Assembly (NCBI RefSeq): GCF_000276665.1
Contig: NW_004955475.1
Coordinates: 5,310,517 to 5,374,516, forward strand
Source: Chinchilla lanigera
Taxonomy: Eukaryota; Chordata; Mammalia; Rodentia; Chinchillidae
Length of the DNA stretch: 64,000 bases
Direction: 5' to 3'
Of the stretch, positions 37,690 through 51,514 are shown piece by piece. A model generated the notes under the pieces. The model did not search any database. It was not told the DNA's origin and saw nothing but the letters and a program-made list of their open reading frames with translations. The number at the start of each line of letters is the position of its first letter. Positions within the stretch are counted from its first letter, which is position 1. A program made the translations under genes and the position numbers.

Positions 37690-38175
37690 ATAAAAATTGT
37701 ATGTTTTTATCATATACAGTGCAGTGTTTTGAAATATGTGCATGTTATAGAGTGGCTAAATAATGCTTACTGGGTTTATGACCAAAGGAAATTAAATCAG
37801 TGTGTCAAATATGTATATATATATATTTTTTCTCAGCCATATGTACCATTTGTAACAATACGATTAAACCTTGAGGACATTATGTTAAGTGAAATAGTCC
37901 AGGCACAGAAAGCCAAACAGCATATAACCTTACTCATGTGGAATCTGACAAGTGTAGATATCATAGAGCTGAGAGTAGAATGGTGGTTAATGGGGGCTAG
38001 GGCTGTTAGGGTGGGGACTGGGATATGATGTTGGTCAAAGATACAAATTTTCAGTCAGAAAAGAGTAATAAATTTGAAAGGTCTATAATGCAGCATTGTG
38101 ACTATTGTAAAGGACAGTATGTTATATTGAGAATTGCTGAGAGTAGATTTTAAGTGTACTCACTACATAAACAAT
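37690..38175 (+). mobile_element. LINE-1 3' region (old, L1M-type)
   Basis: TTGAGGACATTATGTTAAGT, GAAATAGTCCAGGCACAGAA and GAGTAGAATGGTGGTTAATG are characteristic of the 3' UTR of old mammalian LINE-1 families, sense strand. Confidence 0.8.
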
Positions 38176-39384
38176 AAGTATGTGAGGTAATGCATATGGC
38201 TGGGTGTTTTGATCCTCACAGTGGCCCTGCTAAGAGGTAATGGAATATAGCCTAGGTCATGTCATTAGTAAACACTGATACAACACAGAAACTTATTGAG
38301 CAACTGTGCTTCCCCCATTCCCCACTGCACTGCTTAGGGCTTAAGCCACTGAATGTGGCTTTTCTTAACTTGGAGAAGACTCAGAAAAGATGGCTTTTCT
38401 GTCTTCAGACCTCTGAGATGCTGTCATAGGACAGAGGAGTCAGAGGGGGCAGAGCTGGGACCTCATAGGTTGAAAACTACCGGGAAAAAGACTTCAGCTC
38501 AAAACAAGGAATTGACCATTTGGCCCTCTAGAAGCCAAGACAGATCAGGACAGAAATCCACAGAGGTCTGTGTTTATAGGTAGTTGAAGAGTGTGAGCGC
38601 TTCCTTCTCTCTAACTTGATGAGGCATAAGGGAGGAAGTTTGTTCTGTGAGGCAGTTGAGACCCATCCTTCCTGGAGGTCCAACTGGTGGAGCCAGGACC
38701 TGAGAGGAAGGAGCCGTACTCCTTGAAAAGAATTGAAAAAAGCTCCAGGACCATCCTGGAATCCAACAGTCATCTGGCTGATGATGAGAGAGGAAGTGGA
38801 CTTGGGAGGAAGCATCCTTCTTTGCACCAGAGCCAGTGATAGACAGCTGTCAACAGTGGGAAGCTATAGTATGAGGAGATTCATGTCCTGGTGGGAAAGG
38901 GAAATGGGGCCTATTCTTCCTCCCATTTACCTGTTCCTTGTGAGTGTTTTCGCGGCCAGGGAAGAGAGTGCACGTCTTGCTACAGATACTCTTTCACTTA
39001 ACATATACAGGCTGAGCTTCTTCAAAGGGCTTGATCTTAAATTACCTAGGTGCCACTAGAGGGTAGTATTACAACAGTGAGTTCCATTTTTAGGAACCCT
39101 CTGCCGGGCTCCAGCTCTAGCTACTATAGTTTATCTGTAATCACTTCTCCCCCTCAAATTCTTGGAGTCTTCGGAGAAAGGTGAAATCTCTGCACATCCC
39201 ATTCCTTCGTCAAGTCATTGACTCATTCAATATTGACTGAGGGTCTACGGTGTCTCAAGGAGAATCCCTAGACCTAACAAACACCATCTCTGCCCATAGA
39301 ATCTTGGGAGTTCTTTATGGAGGTGTACATAAGCACACGCAACTCTCTCCACAGAGAATGAAAACCCTGAGGCTTTGGTTGCAT

Positions 39385-39590
39385 GATGTGGTATGTACAA
39401 CACAGGATTTGGAGTCAGTCCTGGTTCAAATTTTATCCTGCTATTTGCTTTGTGACCTTGGGTGGTTTATTTAGCCTCTTGAGACTTTCCTCAGTAAAAT
39501 GGTAATCACACTAAAATCTTAGAGATTTTGTGATTTAATTCTGAAATAAGTAAAGTGACTGCTGCGTAGCAGGTTTTCCAATATCAATTG
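39385..39590 (+). mobile_element. MIR SINE, nearly full length
   Basis: AGGATTTGGAGTCAGTCCTG, TTTGTGACCTTGGGTGGTTT and CTCAGTAAAATGGTAATCAC give the MIR order. Confidence 0.75.
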
Positions 39591-39656
39591 TTCTTAGTAA
39601 GTAGATGCACATTGCCCTGGGAATTCAGATGAAGGAGCCATGAAATCAGGAAGCAT

Positions 39657-40130
39657 TTATGACTCAGTCACATAGGATGTGTGCAGTTTGCAATTGAAGC
39701 CAGCACTCTTTTCTTCTGCTCTTGTTGTATAAACTGACTTGAAACTACAACTGACCCATTGCTTCCGGTAACGGCAACTTGTTCCTCTTGCGGTTCTGTT
39801 CCCACTTTGTTCCATTCCCCGGTGACCTAGTATCTTAGTTCTGAAAGTCCATCCTATCTTCAGGATCTGCAATGAATGTCTCTCACCTGGGGCTAAATTG
39901 TTCCCTGGAGCTTGCTTCTTCCCACCAATTGCATCAGTACACTTATTCTTTTGCAGCCCTGTGGAAAATTGGTAGAATATGTTAGTTGGGCCGAATCTTA
40001 GGTTTAGGATAAAAAATACTTTTAACCCATTCAAGACAGTGCCATATTTTTTATGTCTCACTACCAGAGAGCTCTGATATGAACTTGTTGTGTTCCCCCT
40101 GGCTTGAACCACCTGTGGGACATGCATCAC
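39657..40130 (-). other. Longest unexplained open frame (157 codons)
   Basis: The minus strand is open for 157 codons from ATG. The product is rich in Lys, Arg, Ser and Gly. I recognise no domain, signal peptide or membrane segment. The frame starts inside the left arm of the hairpin at 40091. It has no visible promoter or poly(A) signal. In 64 kb one such frame can arise by chance, so I do not call it a gene. Confidence 0.15.
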
Positions 40131-40178
40131 CTTCCCATGTCGTACATGTACGACAAGTGGCCCAAGCCAGGGGGAACA
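40091..40178. repeat. Large hairpin (34-bp arms, 20-base loop)
   Basis: The arm 40091-40124 pairs with 40145-40178 with five mismatches; the outer 16 bases (TGTTCCCCCTGGCTTG) pair perfectly. The hairpin ends just where the antisense LINE-1 begins. Confidence 0.9.
40138..40155. repeat. 18-bp perfect palindrome
   Basis: TGTCGTACATGTACGACA equals its own reverse complement. It overlaps the loop and one arm of the larger hairpin. Confidence 0.95.
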
Positions 40179-40690
40179 TGGTTAAACAACTTTTTATTAT
40201 TTTATTGTTTTATTAGTATATGTTTGCATTATGTAATTGTTATATTCCTTGTGAGGAGTTGATACATGTACCTAACATTTTGATTTTCTTTTCATCTCCT
40301 TCTCCCTACCCTCTTCCATCCCATCATCTCTGGGTCCCCTTCTCTTTTGCAAAAGATCTATCTTCATATTTTGTACTATCTATCTTCTATTTTGGTCTTA
40401 TTTATATTTTAGGTTCTCATATAAAAGAAACTGTGATAATGCTTATGTGTCTGATTTATTTTAATTAACATTATTGTCTCAAGATATATCCATTTTCCTA
40501 CATATGACTCAGATTTGTCCTTTTTATGGCACAGTACTACTCCATTATTTATAACTACCCTATTTTCTTTATCTATTAATCTGTTGATGGACATTATAGT
40601 CCACTTTCAAGATTTAGCTATTATGAATTATGCTGCTATAAATATGGGTATGGGTCTATCACTGTAATATGATCTCTTCAACTCTTTTGG

Positions 40691-40792
40691 TTTGGTTTTT
40701 TGTTTTTGTTTTTCTTCCTATACCAGGAATTGAACTCATGATCTTGCGCTTGCCAGGCAGGTACTGTGCCGCTGAGCTAAATCCCCAGCCCC
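40691..40792 (-). mobile_element. ID-like SINE inserted in an antisense LINE-1
   Basis: CTCTTCAACTCTTTTGG occurs at 40674-40690 and 40793-40809, a perfect 17-bp duplication of LINE-1 sequence. The LINE-1 continues on both sides, so it is older than the SINE. Confidence 0.93.
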
Positions 40793-41813
40793 CTCTTCAA
40801 CTCTTTTGGGAAGATACCTAGATGAGGAATAGCTGAGTCAAATGGAATTTCTAGTTTTACTAATCTCCACACTGATGTTCATAGTGGTTGTACTAGTTTA
40901 CATTCCCACCATCAATGTAGAAGGGTTCCTTTCTCCCTGTAGCCTCTCCAGCATTAGTAATTACCAGTATGTAACTTACTGATGATAGCCATTCTTTCTG
41001 GATAAGATGGAATCTCAGTGTTCTTTCAATTTGCATTTCTCTAATGGCCTGGGATGTTGAACACTTTTTTGTGTGTTTATTGGCCATTTAGACTTCGTCT
41101 TCTAAGAAATCTCTATTCATTTGAATTGCCCTTTTAAAAAAATTGAGTCTTTTATTTGGGGGGGGGTCTAATTTTTTTGAGTTCTTTATATATTCTAAAC
41201 ATTAGTCCTCTGTCTGAAGAATAGCTAGCAAAGTTTTTTTCATTCTGTACATTCTATTCTTATATCCAGATCTTTGATCCAGTTTCATTTTTCCCAGCAT
41301 CATTTATTAAAGAGGCTATCTTTCCTCCAGCATGTTTTTGGCCCCTTTGTCAAAGGTTGGATGACTGAATGTACTTGAGGTTGTTTCTGCATCCTCTGTT
41401 CCATTCCATGGATCTGTGTATCTCTCTTTGTGCCAATTCCATGCTGTTTTCTATAACTGTAGCTCTGTAATAGAACCTGAAGTTTGGGATTGTGATGTGT
41501 GTTGGTTTGCTGTTGTTGCCCAAGATTGTTTTTGCTATTCTGAGGCACTTCCTGGTTCCATATCAGTTTTAGGATTGTTTTCCCTAGTTCTGTGAGGAAT
41601 ACTGTTGGTATTTTGTTTGGGATTATGTTAAATCTGTATATCAATTCTGGAAGTTTGACCATTTTGACAGTGTTGGTTCTGTCCATCCAGGAACAGCATA
41701 TGTTTCCATTTTTTAATGTCCTCTTTGGTTTCATTTTTCAAAGTACTATAGTTTTCATTTTAGACGATTTTTACTTTCTTGGTTGGGTAAATTCCTAAGT
41801 ATTTAATTTTTCT

Positions 41814-41896
41814 TTTTTCTTTTTTGTACCAGGAATCAAACTCAGGACCTTGTGCTTGCCAGACAGGTGCTTGTGCCGCTGAGCTATATCCCCAGC
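41814..41896 (-). mobile_element. ID-like SINE inserted in the same antisense LINE-1
   Basis: TTAATTTTTCTT at about 41802-41813 recurs at 41897-41908. The copy is slightly diverged. Confidence 0.88.
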
Positions 41897-42139
41897 TTAA
41901 TTTTTCTTGATGCTTTTATTAATAGTATTGTTTTTCTAATTTCTTGTGAGTTCATTATTGGTGCATAGGAACACATTATGGAAAATCTATCCATCTGGTC
42001 CCCTCCATTTTCTCAAAAAGCTAGTATCGCTTTTCAACATAAATATTCACATTTCTTCATCTAAAACTTGCTGACAGCTTCTGTTGCCCATTGACTTAGA
42101 GCAAGGGACTCACCTGCCTTTGAATCCTGAAAGCCTTTT

Positions 42140-42280
42140 ATTGAGACAGGATCTCGCTATGTAATTCAGGGTAGCCTTGAACTCACTATGCAATCCAGGC
42201 TGGCCTTGAACTCTCCACAAAACCTCCTGCCTCAGCCTACCAAGTGCTGGGATTACAGGCGTGTGCTGCCATACTTGGCT
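42140..42280 (-). mobile_element. B1 SINE with 12-bp TSD
   Basis: A well-preserved B1 with an internal near-repeat (two CCTTGAACTC stretches). TGAAAGCCTTTT flanks it at about 42128 and 42281. Confidence 0.88.
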
Positions 42281-43324
42281 TGAAAGCCTTTTGTTCTTTC
42301 TTCATCATCTCCCGCACATTGACCTTTCTAAAATATATTTCTAATTACTCAAGTCAGCAAGAGGTAGATGGGAAATGAGGTTATTTTTCTTGTGAGCTAA
42401 TTAATAGCAATGTCTTCCTTGCTTCTGTCTCTATCTCTTAGACTCATTACTCACTGCGCTCTAAACCCTTATTTCCACCCCCACCCAAAGAAAAGATAAA
42501 GAAGACTGCTTAATGTCAGGCTGAACTCATTAGGATGTGGCTCAGCTTGCCTGCCGCCATCTCTGGTGGTGGGCATGCAGGAGTTGAGCTGACAGCCAGA
42601 CCATTATTAACATGCTAATGACAGAAACTGGAGAACAGTCTCCATCTGTCTTTTCCTGGCAGGCTTCTCTTTTTTGACCACTGCTTAGCCAAGACTATTA
42701 TGGTGAGGTATCTGCCTTGTTTTCATCTTCAACCTATGTGAGGGTAATCATGACTAGGCTCTTTGTAGGACTGGAAAAAAGTATTGCAAAACCTAGGGAC
42801 AGCAGAGCTTCAGGATTATATATATCTCCAAACATACTTTCTTGGGATAGTATAAATGGGAATCAATCTTTAAGTCGCAGACGTTTTTCCTAGTTGCTAA
42901 AAACAAGGAACAACAGAGTCTGAAGGTTGAGTTGATGATACTTCCGGCCAGTGATGCAGTCACTCACACTCACATGATAAGTCCTTCATAGTAAACCAAA
43001 GGATGGGGTTTGGGGAACTTCTGGATAGATGAACCCATGTGGAGAAACAGAGGATGATGTGCTGGAGGACATAGAAGCTTTTTACTCCTCCCGTCACTCA
43101 CCTTTTGCATTTCTTCCATCTGATTGTTCATTTGTATCCTTTGTAATACCCTTTATAATAAATGGGTAAACACAAGAAAAGATAAAGGACTGTATATGGG
43201 AGTAACCCAGAAATATAAAAGGCAAGAGTTACCCCAACAATCTCTGCCTTCAGTTTTTAACCTGTTCTGGGTGTAGACAGCTGCGTGATGTAACAGAGGG
43301 AAGGGGGAAGTGAACATGAATGGA

Positions 43325-43525
43325 TCTGGAGTTAAACAGACTGGTTTGAATCCTGACTCCGCCACTCATTACTGGAACCTCGGGCAAATGATTTCAATTC
43401 TCTACAATTTTATTATCTGTGAAATGGGCCTAATTGATATATGTCATAGCACTTTTATGAAAATTAAGAAGGTAATTGACGTCAGGTTCTTGGTGTGTTA
43501 GATGCTAATAAATAATAGATCATTT
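43325..43525 (+). mobile_element. MIR SINE, nearly full length
   Basis: CAGACTGGTTTGAATCCTGA, TCTCTACAATTTTATTATCT and GTGAAATGGGCCTAATTGAT give the MIR order; 200 bases before exon 3. Confidence 0.8.
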
Positions 43526-43646
43526 CCTTTCCTCAGCAATAGTACTTTGTGTAGAGGTGCTGACATTGGTTCTTGACTGCTGTCCAAATGTATTTTTCTT
43601 TTCTAATGTGAGCATCTTAACCTTTTAAGGGCAGAGGTGAGGTTGA

Positions 43647-45234
<1,588 letters not shown>

Positions 45235-45898
45235 TAAGGTGGCACCCTGGTCTCCATTGGCTTTGCCAAAGGGAACTGCAACTCAACGATGACTAATACC
45301 TGTTCGACAGGGGCTGCTGGGTCTGTTCCTTCTCACTTGGGTCTGCCTGAAGCCTGTATTGTGCTCTTAGAGTGACATGTTTGCATGTATCATCATGCCC
45401 TGTTGTTTCTCTGTCTCTCAAAATAAGAAGCCTTTTATTTTTCCCGTCTCTCTACTTAATTACAGAACTTCATTACCCTGCAGATAGGTCCTTACACAGA
45501 AATGGAGGTAGATTCATTTTCCTTAGTTCCATTTTCTCAATCCCTTTCACTGATTTAGACCATGAATTTCAGAAGTTCCCAGGGGAGAGAGAGACATATA
45601 AAAGCCACAAAGCTCAGTCTTTTAATATTGGTAACCAGTATATAGTGATTTCTCCTTTGGTAAACTTCAAAGTTGAAAGCTCTCAAACACTCATTGTTTT
45701 TTGTTGTAGCACCACAACACATATAATGAGGCCGGCATAATCCTTATTTAGAAATGGAAGTGTAGAGGTACTTGCCGTGACTTGCCCCATCTCGCACAGC
45801 TCTTTTGAGGCTGAGCTATGCCAAAACGCTTAATTTCTTATTTTTTTAAACTGTGGTGTTTTTCTATTGCATTTGATTGTCATTTCCATAGACTTTTG

Positions 45899-45986
45899 CC
45901 TTTTTCTTTTTTTGTACCAGGAATCGATTTCCGGACCTTGTACTTGCCAGGCAGGCACTGTGCCACTAAACTATATCCCTGGCCCT
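45899..45986 (-). mobile_element. ID-like SINE in MSN intron 4
   Basis: CCATAGACTTTTG to the left (about 45886) and CCACAGACTTTTG to the right (about 45987) form a 13-bp duplication with one mismatch. Confidence 0.88.
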
Positions 45987-46304
45987 CCACAGACTTTTGG
46001 ATTAGGAAAAAAAATGAAATCTCACTCTGGGATCTCATTCTGGGATATCTGTGGCATATGTACAATCCATCAGAAGGAGTTAGAGATACTAGTTGGGCCC
46101 TGGGACACTTTATGAGTTATCATAGTATCAGAAGTGGCATGTTTAAAGCAAGCCTCTTTTATAATCTAGTAGTCCTGAGTGTTTACACCCATTGTTTCTT
46201 TCAAAGACAGTAGGGCTTAGTTCTCTGTTCTGTAGCCAAAAGCTTTCCTCTCATTCCTGAGCAATATTCTTACAAACTATTGGTCTGAAGAAAATCCGGG
46301 AAGG

Positions 46305-46384
46305 GGGCTGGGGATATAGCTCAGTGGCATAAGCGCCTGCCTGGCAAGTGCAAGGTCCTGAGTTCAATCCCTGGTACCAAAAAA
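46305..46384 (+). mobile_element. ID-like SINE in MSN intron 4, plus strand
   Basis: Starts GGGGCTGGGGATATAGCTCA and ends CTGGTACCAAAAA. GAAAATCCGGGAAGG on the left and GAAAATCCAGGAAAGG on the right are the duplicated target. Confidence 0.9.
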
Positions 46385-46716
46385 GAAAATCCAGGAAAGG
46401 ATATACCTATGTCTGTGAGGCCCATCCTGACTTTTTGCCCCTCAAGTCAGCACATATTCCTTATAAATCACTGTTCTACTTGGAGACCACAGGATATTAT
46501 TGAATTTTCTGGTTAAAGCAACACAGGAAGGTGGTCCCATTGCTTTTCTTAGTACTCTATAGCTTACAGCACTCCTATCCCTTAGGAAATTACTTATTTC
46601 TAATTTAATATCTTCTGCTGTGATTTTAGTCTACTTTCTGTATGACCTTGATAGACTGACTCTAAATTTGGATCAATTTCTTTAAAGAACTGAGTTGCCT
46701 TCCAGGAATCAAAATC

Positions 46717-46965
<249 letters not shown>

Positions 46966-47107
46966 TAAGCCCATTCCGGCAGCTGTGGGCCCCACTATCC
47001 TTACAGAGAGAGTAAGAGTGGGTTCTGTGGAGAACAAGCAGATGACTGGGGACATTAATGGATGTTGGAGGAAAGACAAGGATAATGCTGGCACTTAAAG
47101 AAAGACA

Positions 47108-47134
47108 GAAAGCAAACCAGAGCCAATATAAGAC

Positions 47135-47173
<39 letters not shown>

Positions 47174-47214
47174 GAGTGTGTGTTGGTGAATATGACAACT
47201 GCTAGTCTAATTTT
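47108..47214 (+). repeat. Right copy of a duplicated block flanking exon 5
   Basis: AAAGCAAACCAGAGCCAATA at the start and ATGACAACTGCTAGTCTAAT at the end correspond to the left copy. Its repeat became (TG)13 followed by (CG)n. Confidence 0.92.
47135..47174. repeat. Alternating TG/CG tract, Z-DNA-prone
   Basis: Forty bases alternate strictly between pyrimidine and purine: TG units, then CGCGCGCGCACGCG. Such runs adopt Z-DNA most readily. Confidence 0.85.
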
Positions 47215-47676
47215 GACCATAAAAAGTGGAGGAAACTTTGGGATCCCCAAAGAGCATCAGAGCTACCAGATGGCTCCTCCCAAAAATGAAATGGGAAAGG
47301 AGATCTTTAAACATTAGAAAGCATTTAGGATAGTCTAGCTGAGGAACAGATATTGTGCTTTCATCACCCACTGCCTAAGTTCTGCTAGGAACGTATAAGA
47401 GGCTGTTGCAAAGAATGACATGAAGAAAATAGTGTCCATGGCAGCTGATATGGCAGAGTTCAGCAAGGATCAGCACACCTTTATTCCCCTTAAGTACCTC
47501 AGACCTTAGGTTCCTTTCAGCAAATTTTGCTTGAGAAAAATCATGTGTGCTCTGTTCTATCATCTGCGTACCTTCCACCTCTTTTCCCATTTCTGATAGC
47601 AAGATCCTTGTCAAAAACACAAAGCAAGTAAACTTTTCTATCTCCCTGAGCCTGATTCATAGCCTCCCCTCTGTGA

Positions 47677-47871
<195 letters not shown>

Positions 47872-48001
47872 TAAGTTTATTTGGGTCACTCTCATACCTA
47901 GGGCTCACCCCTCATCTTGGAGCAGGATTGTGCTTCTTCTGTCTCACCTTAGTTTTTTTTTCTACCTAACTTAGATGGGCTCAGATAATTGTATATATAT
48001 A

Positions 48002-48091
48002 TATTATTTTTTTTTGTACCAGAAATTGAACTCAGGACCTTGCACTTGCCAAGCAGGCGCTTGTGCCACTGAACTACATCGCCAGCCCACA
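48002..48091 (-). mobile_element. ID-like SINE in MSN intron 6
   Basis: GGCTCAGATAATTGTA (from about 47978) and GGCCCAGATAATTGTA (from about 48092) flank the copy, one mismatch in 16. Confidence 0.88.
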
Positions 48092-48149
48092 GGCCCAGAT
48101 AATTGTACAACCTCCCTCAACCTGTAAATCCTGTGTTGCCTAGACTTGC

Positions 48150-48300
48150 ACTGTCCACTGTGTTGTCCATGAGCCACATGTGGTTGGTGAACTCTTAGAC
48201 TGTGGCTACTCTGAATGGAGACATACTATATATAAACAAAGTGCATATTAGACTTTGAAGACATAATGTGAAAAATACAATGTAAAATGCCTCAGTATTT
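48150..48300. mobile_element. Possible old DNA transposon remnant
   Basis: GCACTGTCCACTGTGTTGTC and GAGCCACATGTGGTTGGTGA resemble a dispersed mammalian repeat. The right limit is not visible. Confidence 0.4.
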
Positions 48301-49035
48301 TTTAAAGTACTGATTCATATATTTAAGTCATAGTATTTGGGGTATATTGAGTTAATTAACTGTATTGTAATTAACTCCACCTGTTTCTTTTTTATTCATG
48401 TTCATGTGACTACTACAGAACTTAGAATGTGACACTTATTATATGTAGTATGAATATCATTGTATATTATATTAATATTATTAACATGTATAATTTTTTA
48501 AAGACAGTGCTGGCCTGGAATCTACCTTGTCAGGATTTGTACATAGGACCAAGTCCCATGTGATGATTAAGTGCCTTTTGCCCTATAATTCTCTTGTGTG
48601 GCCTCATCTTACCTGCATATCCCCTACCCACCGCCTTGCTCTACTCTTGGTGAGGATGGAGATGAATAGATTATTGTTCCGTATAACTTCTGAACCTTGG
48701 AATTCATTATTTATCTTCTCCCTAATTTTTATAACCTTGGAAGAGTCTCTCTAAAATAGGGCTAGGGATGCCCTTAAGGACTTTTCCAAGACCCATGCCT
48801 CAACCAAAGTGGAAAAAACCTCAGAGATTGGAGCAAATAATAATATGTTGATGGTGGTATCAGGAGGTCGTTGACCCAAGATAAATGCTGGCAAATGATC
48901 TGGTGGCATGTGATGACGCTGGTAATGGGCCTACCTCCTCACTTTGGGCAGGAGAGAGATGAAGGCAAAGCATTAGCCTTCTATGCCTTTCTTATCTTCC
49001 CCTTGTCTTGATGCTATTGGTTTCCACTGCTACAG

Positions 49036-49132
49036 ACTGACTCCCAAGATTGGCTTCCCCTGGAGTGAAATCAGGAACATCTCTTTCAATGACAAGAAAT
49101 TTGTCATCAAGCCTATTGACAAAAAATCTCCG
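49036..49132 (+). CDS. MSN: MSN exon 7 (Arg233-Pro265, FERM lobe F3)
   Basis: The exon is 97 nt and encodes [20 protein letters not shown] followed by [12 protein letters not shown]. It carries Lys253/Lys254 and Lys262/Lys263, the two lysine pairs shown in ezrin to be needed for PIP2 binding. Residue 264 is Ser here. Ezrin, radixin and moesin of other mammals have Ala at this place, to my knowledge. The change creates a Ser-Pro pair next to the lysines. Acceptor TACAG; the exon ends at the CCG codon and the donor is GTGAGT. Confidence 0.97.
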
Positions 49133-49384
49133 GTGAGTGACTGACTTCCCTTTGATAATGACAGGTACTCACCAAGGCCTGTATTATCCTAAACCTGATC
49201 ATGTCATTGTATTTGTCTTTTCTTTTTCTGAATTTGTCTATGTGTACACATGTGCATACCCACGTGTACAGGAGGTATAAATGTAGGTTGACATGGAAGG
49301 AAATATCAGTGCTGAGAAATGGCTAGGAATCATCCTATACCTGGTGCTATTTTGCTGTCTGTGTCTCAATGGCATCCTCATATC

Positions 49385-49475
49385 CCTGTGTCTGTTTCTT
49401 TGTCTCTGTCTCTCTGTCCCTGTATCTCTCTCTGTCTCTCTGTCTCTGTCTCTGTCTCTCTCTCCCTGATTCCTT
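49385..49475. repeat. Degenerate (TCTCTG)n tract
   Basis: Repeated TCTCTGTCTCTG units in intron 7. Confidence 0.9.
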
Positions 49476-49984
49476 CCCTCCCTCACTCTCAGTAAAGGAG
49501 AGCCGCAGGCAGTCCTGAATGCTTCTTCTTAACCATTGTCTTCTGCTACTGTGAGACTCTGTAGTGGAAACAGAATATATCTCATTTTTCTTAGCTCCTC
49601 AGCCCTAGAAGGTAGATTATATTCACATATTTTTTATCTTTAATTCTGGTAAAAGGACAGAGCCAGAAGAAGTCCAAATCCAAAGGTTATCTTCAAAATT
49701 GGCTTTTTGGTATAACTTTATGGGTGCCTTCTCAGATTTCCTTCCAGTGCAACCTAAGTGCAAGAAAATGCAGTGGGTCCAGATCTTCCTTTAATATGTT
49801 CACCACTCTTCTTACCTACTTAGTTGCCTGTGGCTAACAAGACTAGAAAAGTGGTAGTTAAGTTTAAGACAGAAACTCACATGAGGGTCTAGTCCTCTGG
49901 TGTACCTTGTGTCCAGCAAGGGTCAATGGCCTCGTTGAGCCTGACCCATTTCATGAGGGCTTAATCTTCTTCTCCAGCCCAAAG

Positions 49985-50160
49985 ATGTCTGAACTTCCTC
50001 TACTAGGTACTTTATATGTGTTGTCTTCTTAAATGCTCAACAACTTGATTATGTGCGTATACCCATGAAATTGATGAAATTCATGTTCAGAGGGATGGAG
50101 TGATTTGCCTACGATCACATAGCTAAAAGCAGTACAACTGTGATTTATGCCTAGGTCATT
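49985..50160 (-). mobile_element. MIR/L2-like remnant
   Basis: ATGGAGTGATTTGCCTACGA and TCACATAGCTAAAAGCAG, minus strand. Confidence 0.55.
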
Positions 50161-50684
50161 TGACTTTAAGAGCTTGCTTTTCTTCCATTATACCCCAAGC
50201 TATATGAAATGATAGCAGTTTGGCTTTGACAGAAGAGGTATTGGTTAACCCGTCAGCTGGTGATCTTGGTCCAGTGGTATTTATAGTAACTAACTCAAAC
50301 TCACTGGATTTTCTTGTGTGTTTTTTATTGCTGCTGTGCTCAACTTTCATCAGAAAAAGGTAAGTAACAAAGCCAGCTGAGATAAAGGACTTATTTAACA
50401 AACGATGACCCAAACAATCAATATATAGGAGATGTATTTATGAGTGTATTTATAGCCTGCCTTGTTCTAAAAAGGATTTGAAGGTCTGAGTCAAGGACAT
50501 GCTTTTTGGAGATTACAGCAACAGTTCAGTCACCCATATTGTACCCAGTAGGGTAGCATACAGAGATTGTGTGGCTTCTAAAAGACGCCCTCTAAAGCGC
50601 AATATCATATCTAATTAGTAGAGAAAGGCAGCTCTGATTCTTGAGTTCAGGGTATTTTAGGATACTTTTTGTAAGTAAATGTTA

Positions 50685-50850
50685 AAAAGAGTTCCGGTTT
50701 GATGGACTGCACTGATTGCAGAGTTAAGAAATCTGAGTTCAAGTCTTGGTCTACCACTAACCTGCCATCTGACCCTGGGCAAATCACTTCACCGGTCTGA
50801 TAATTAGTTTTCCTATCTGTAATAGAAAGGATTGGATAAATTATCTTCGC
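50685..50850 (+). mobile_element. MIR SINE
   Basis: GAAATCTGAGTTCAAGTCTT, ACCCTGGGCAAATCACTTCA and GTTTTCCTATCTGTAATAGA. Confidence 0.75.
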
Positions 50851-50919
50851 AGGGATTTTGGATTTAGTTTTTTAGAAGATAGAAGTTGTCCTTTGCCTGT
50901 TCTTCCAAACTCTTTTTGA

Positions 50920-51102
<183 letters not shown>

Positions 51103-51514
51103 TAGGTGCTACAGAGCTGGAGCGGGTGCCGGAGTGAGTGTTAGTGCTGGGGTAAGGCAGCTACAGGCTTCTGAGCTTTCCAAGGCAAGATGTGAAGTCA
51201 ACCTAGGACTAAGAGTGAGTGAGCTGCAGGGACAGTACCCCCTGCATCCATTCTCAGGTGTACCCAGGAAGCAGCTATCAGAAGCATATTGGATGGATGG
51301 GCATTCCATAGGTCTCCATTGTCTATGAACTTGAAGCCACTGGTATGCTAGGTAGACTCTGGGTTGCACCAGGCTAACTGACTAGTCTAGTGACAGTAGT
51401 GGAGAGCTCTGTGCACATTTAAGCTTATATTCTATAGGGGTTTGTGAGCAGAAATGGACAGAGCCCCCAGAATTTTGCCTACAAGGCCACAGTGTTTTCA
51501 GTACAGCCTCTTGC

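Larger units (their letters stand above)
40180..41995 (-). mobile_element. Antisense LINE-1: 3' UTR and end of ORF2
   Basis: The minus strand encodes a broken ORF2 C-terminus between 41300 and 41734 (for example [16 protein letters not shown]). Then comes the 3' UTR towards 40180. Two ID-like SINEs are inserted. The frame is interrupted, so it cannot be active. Confidence 0.88.
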
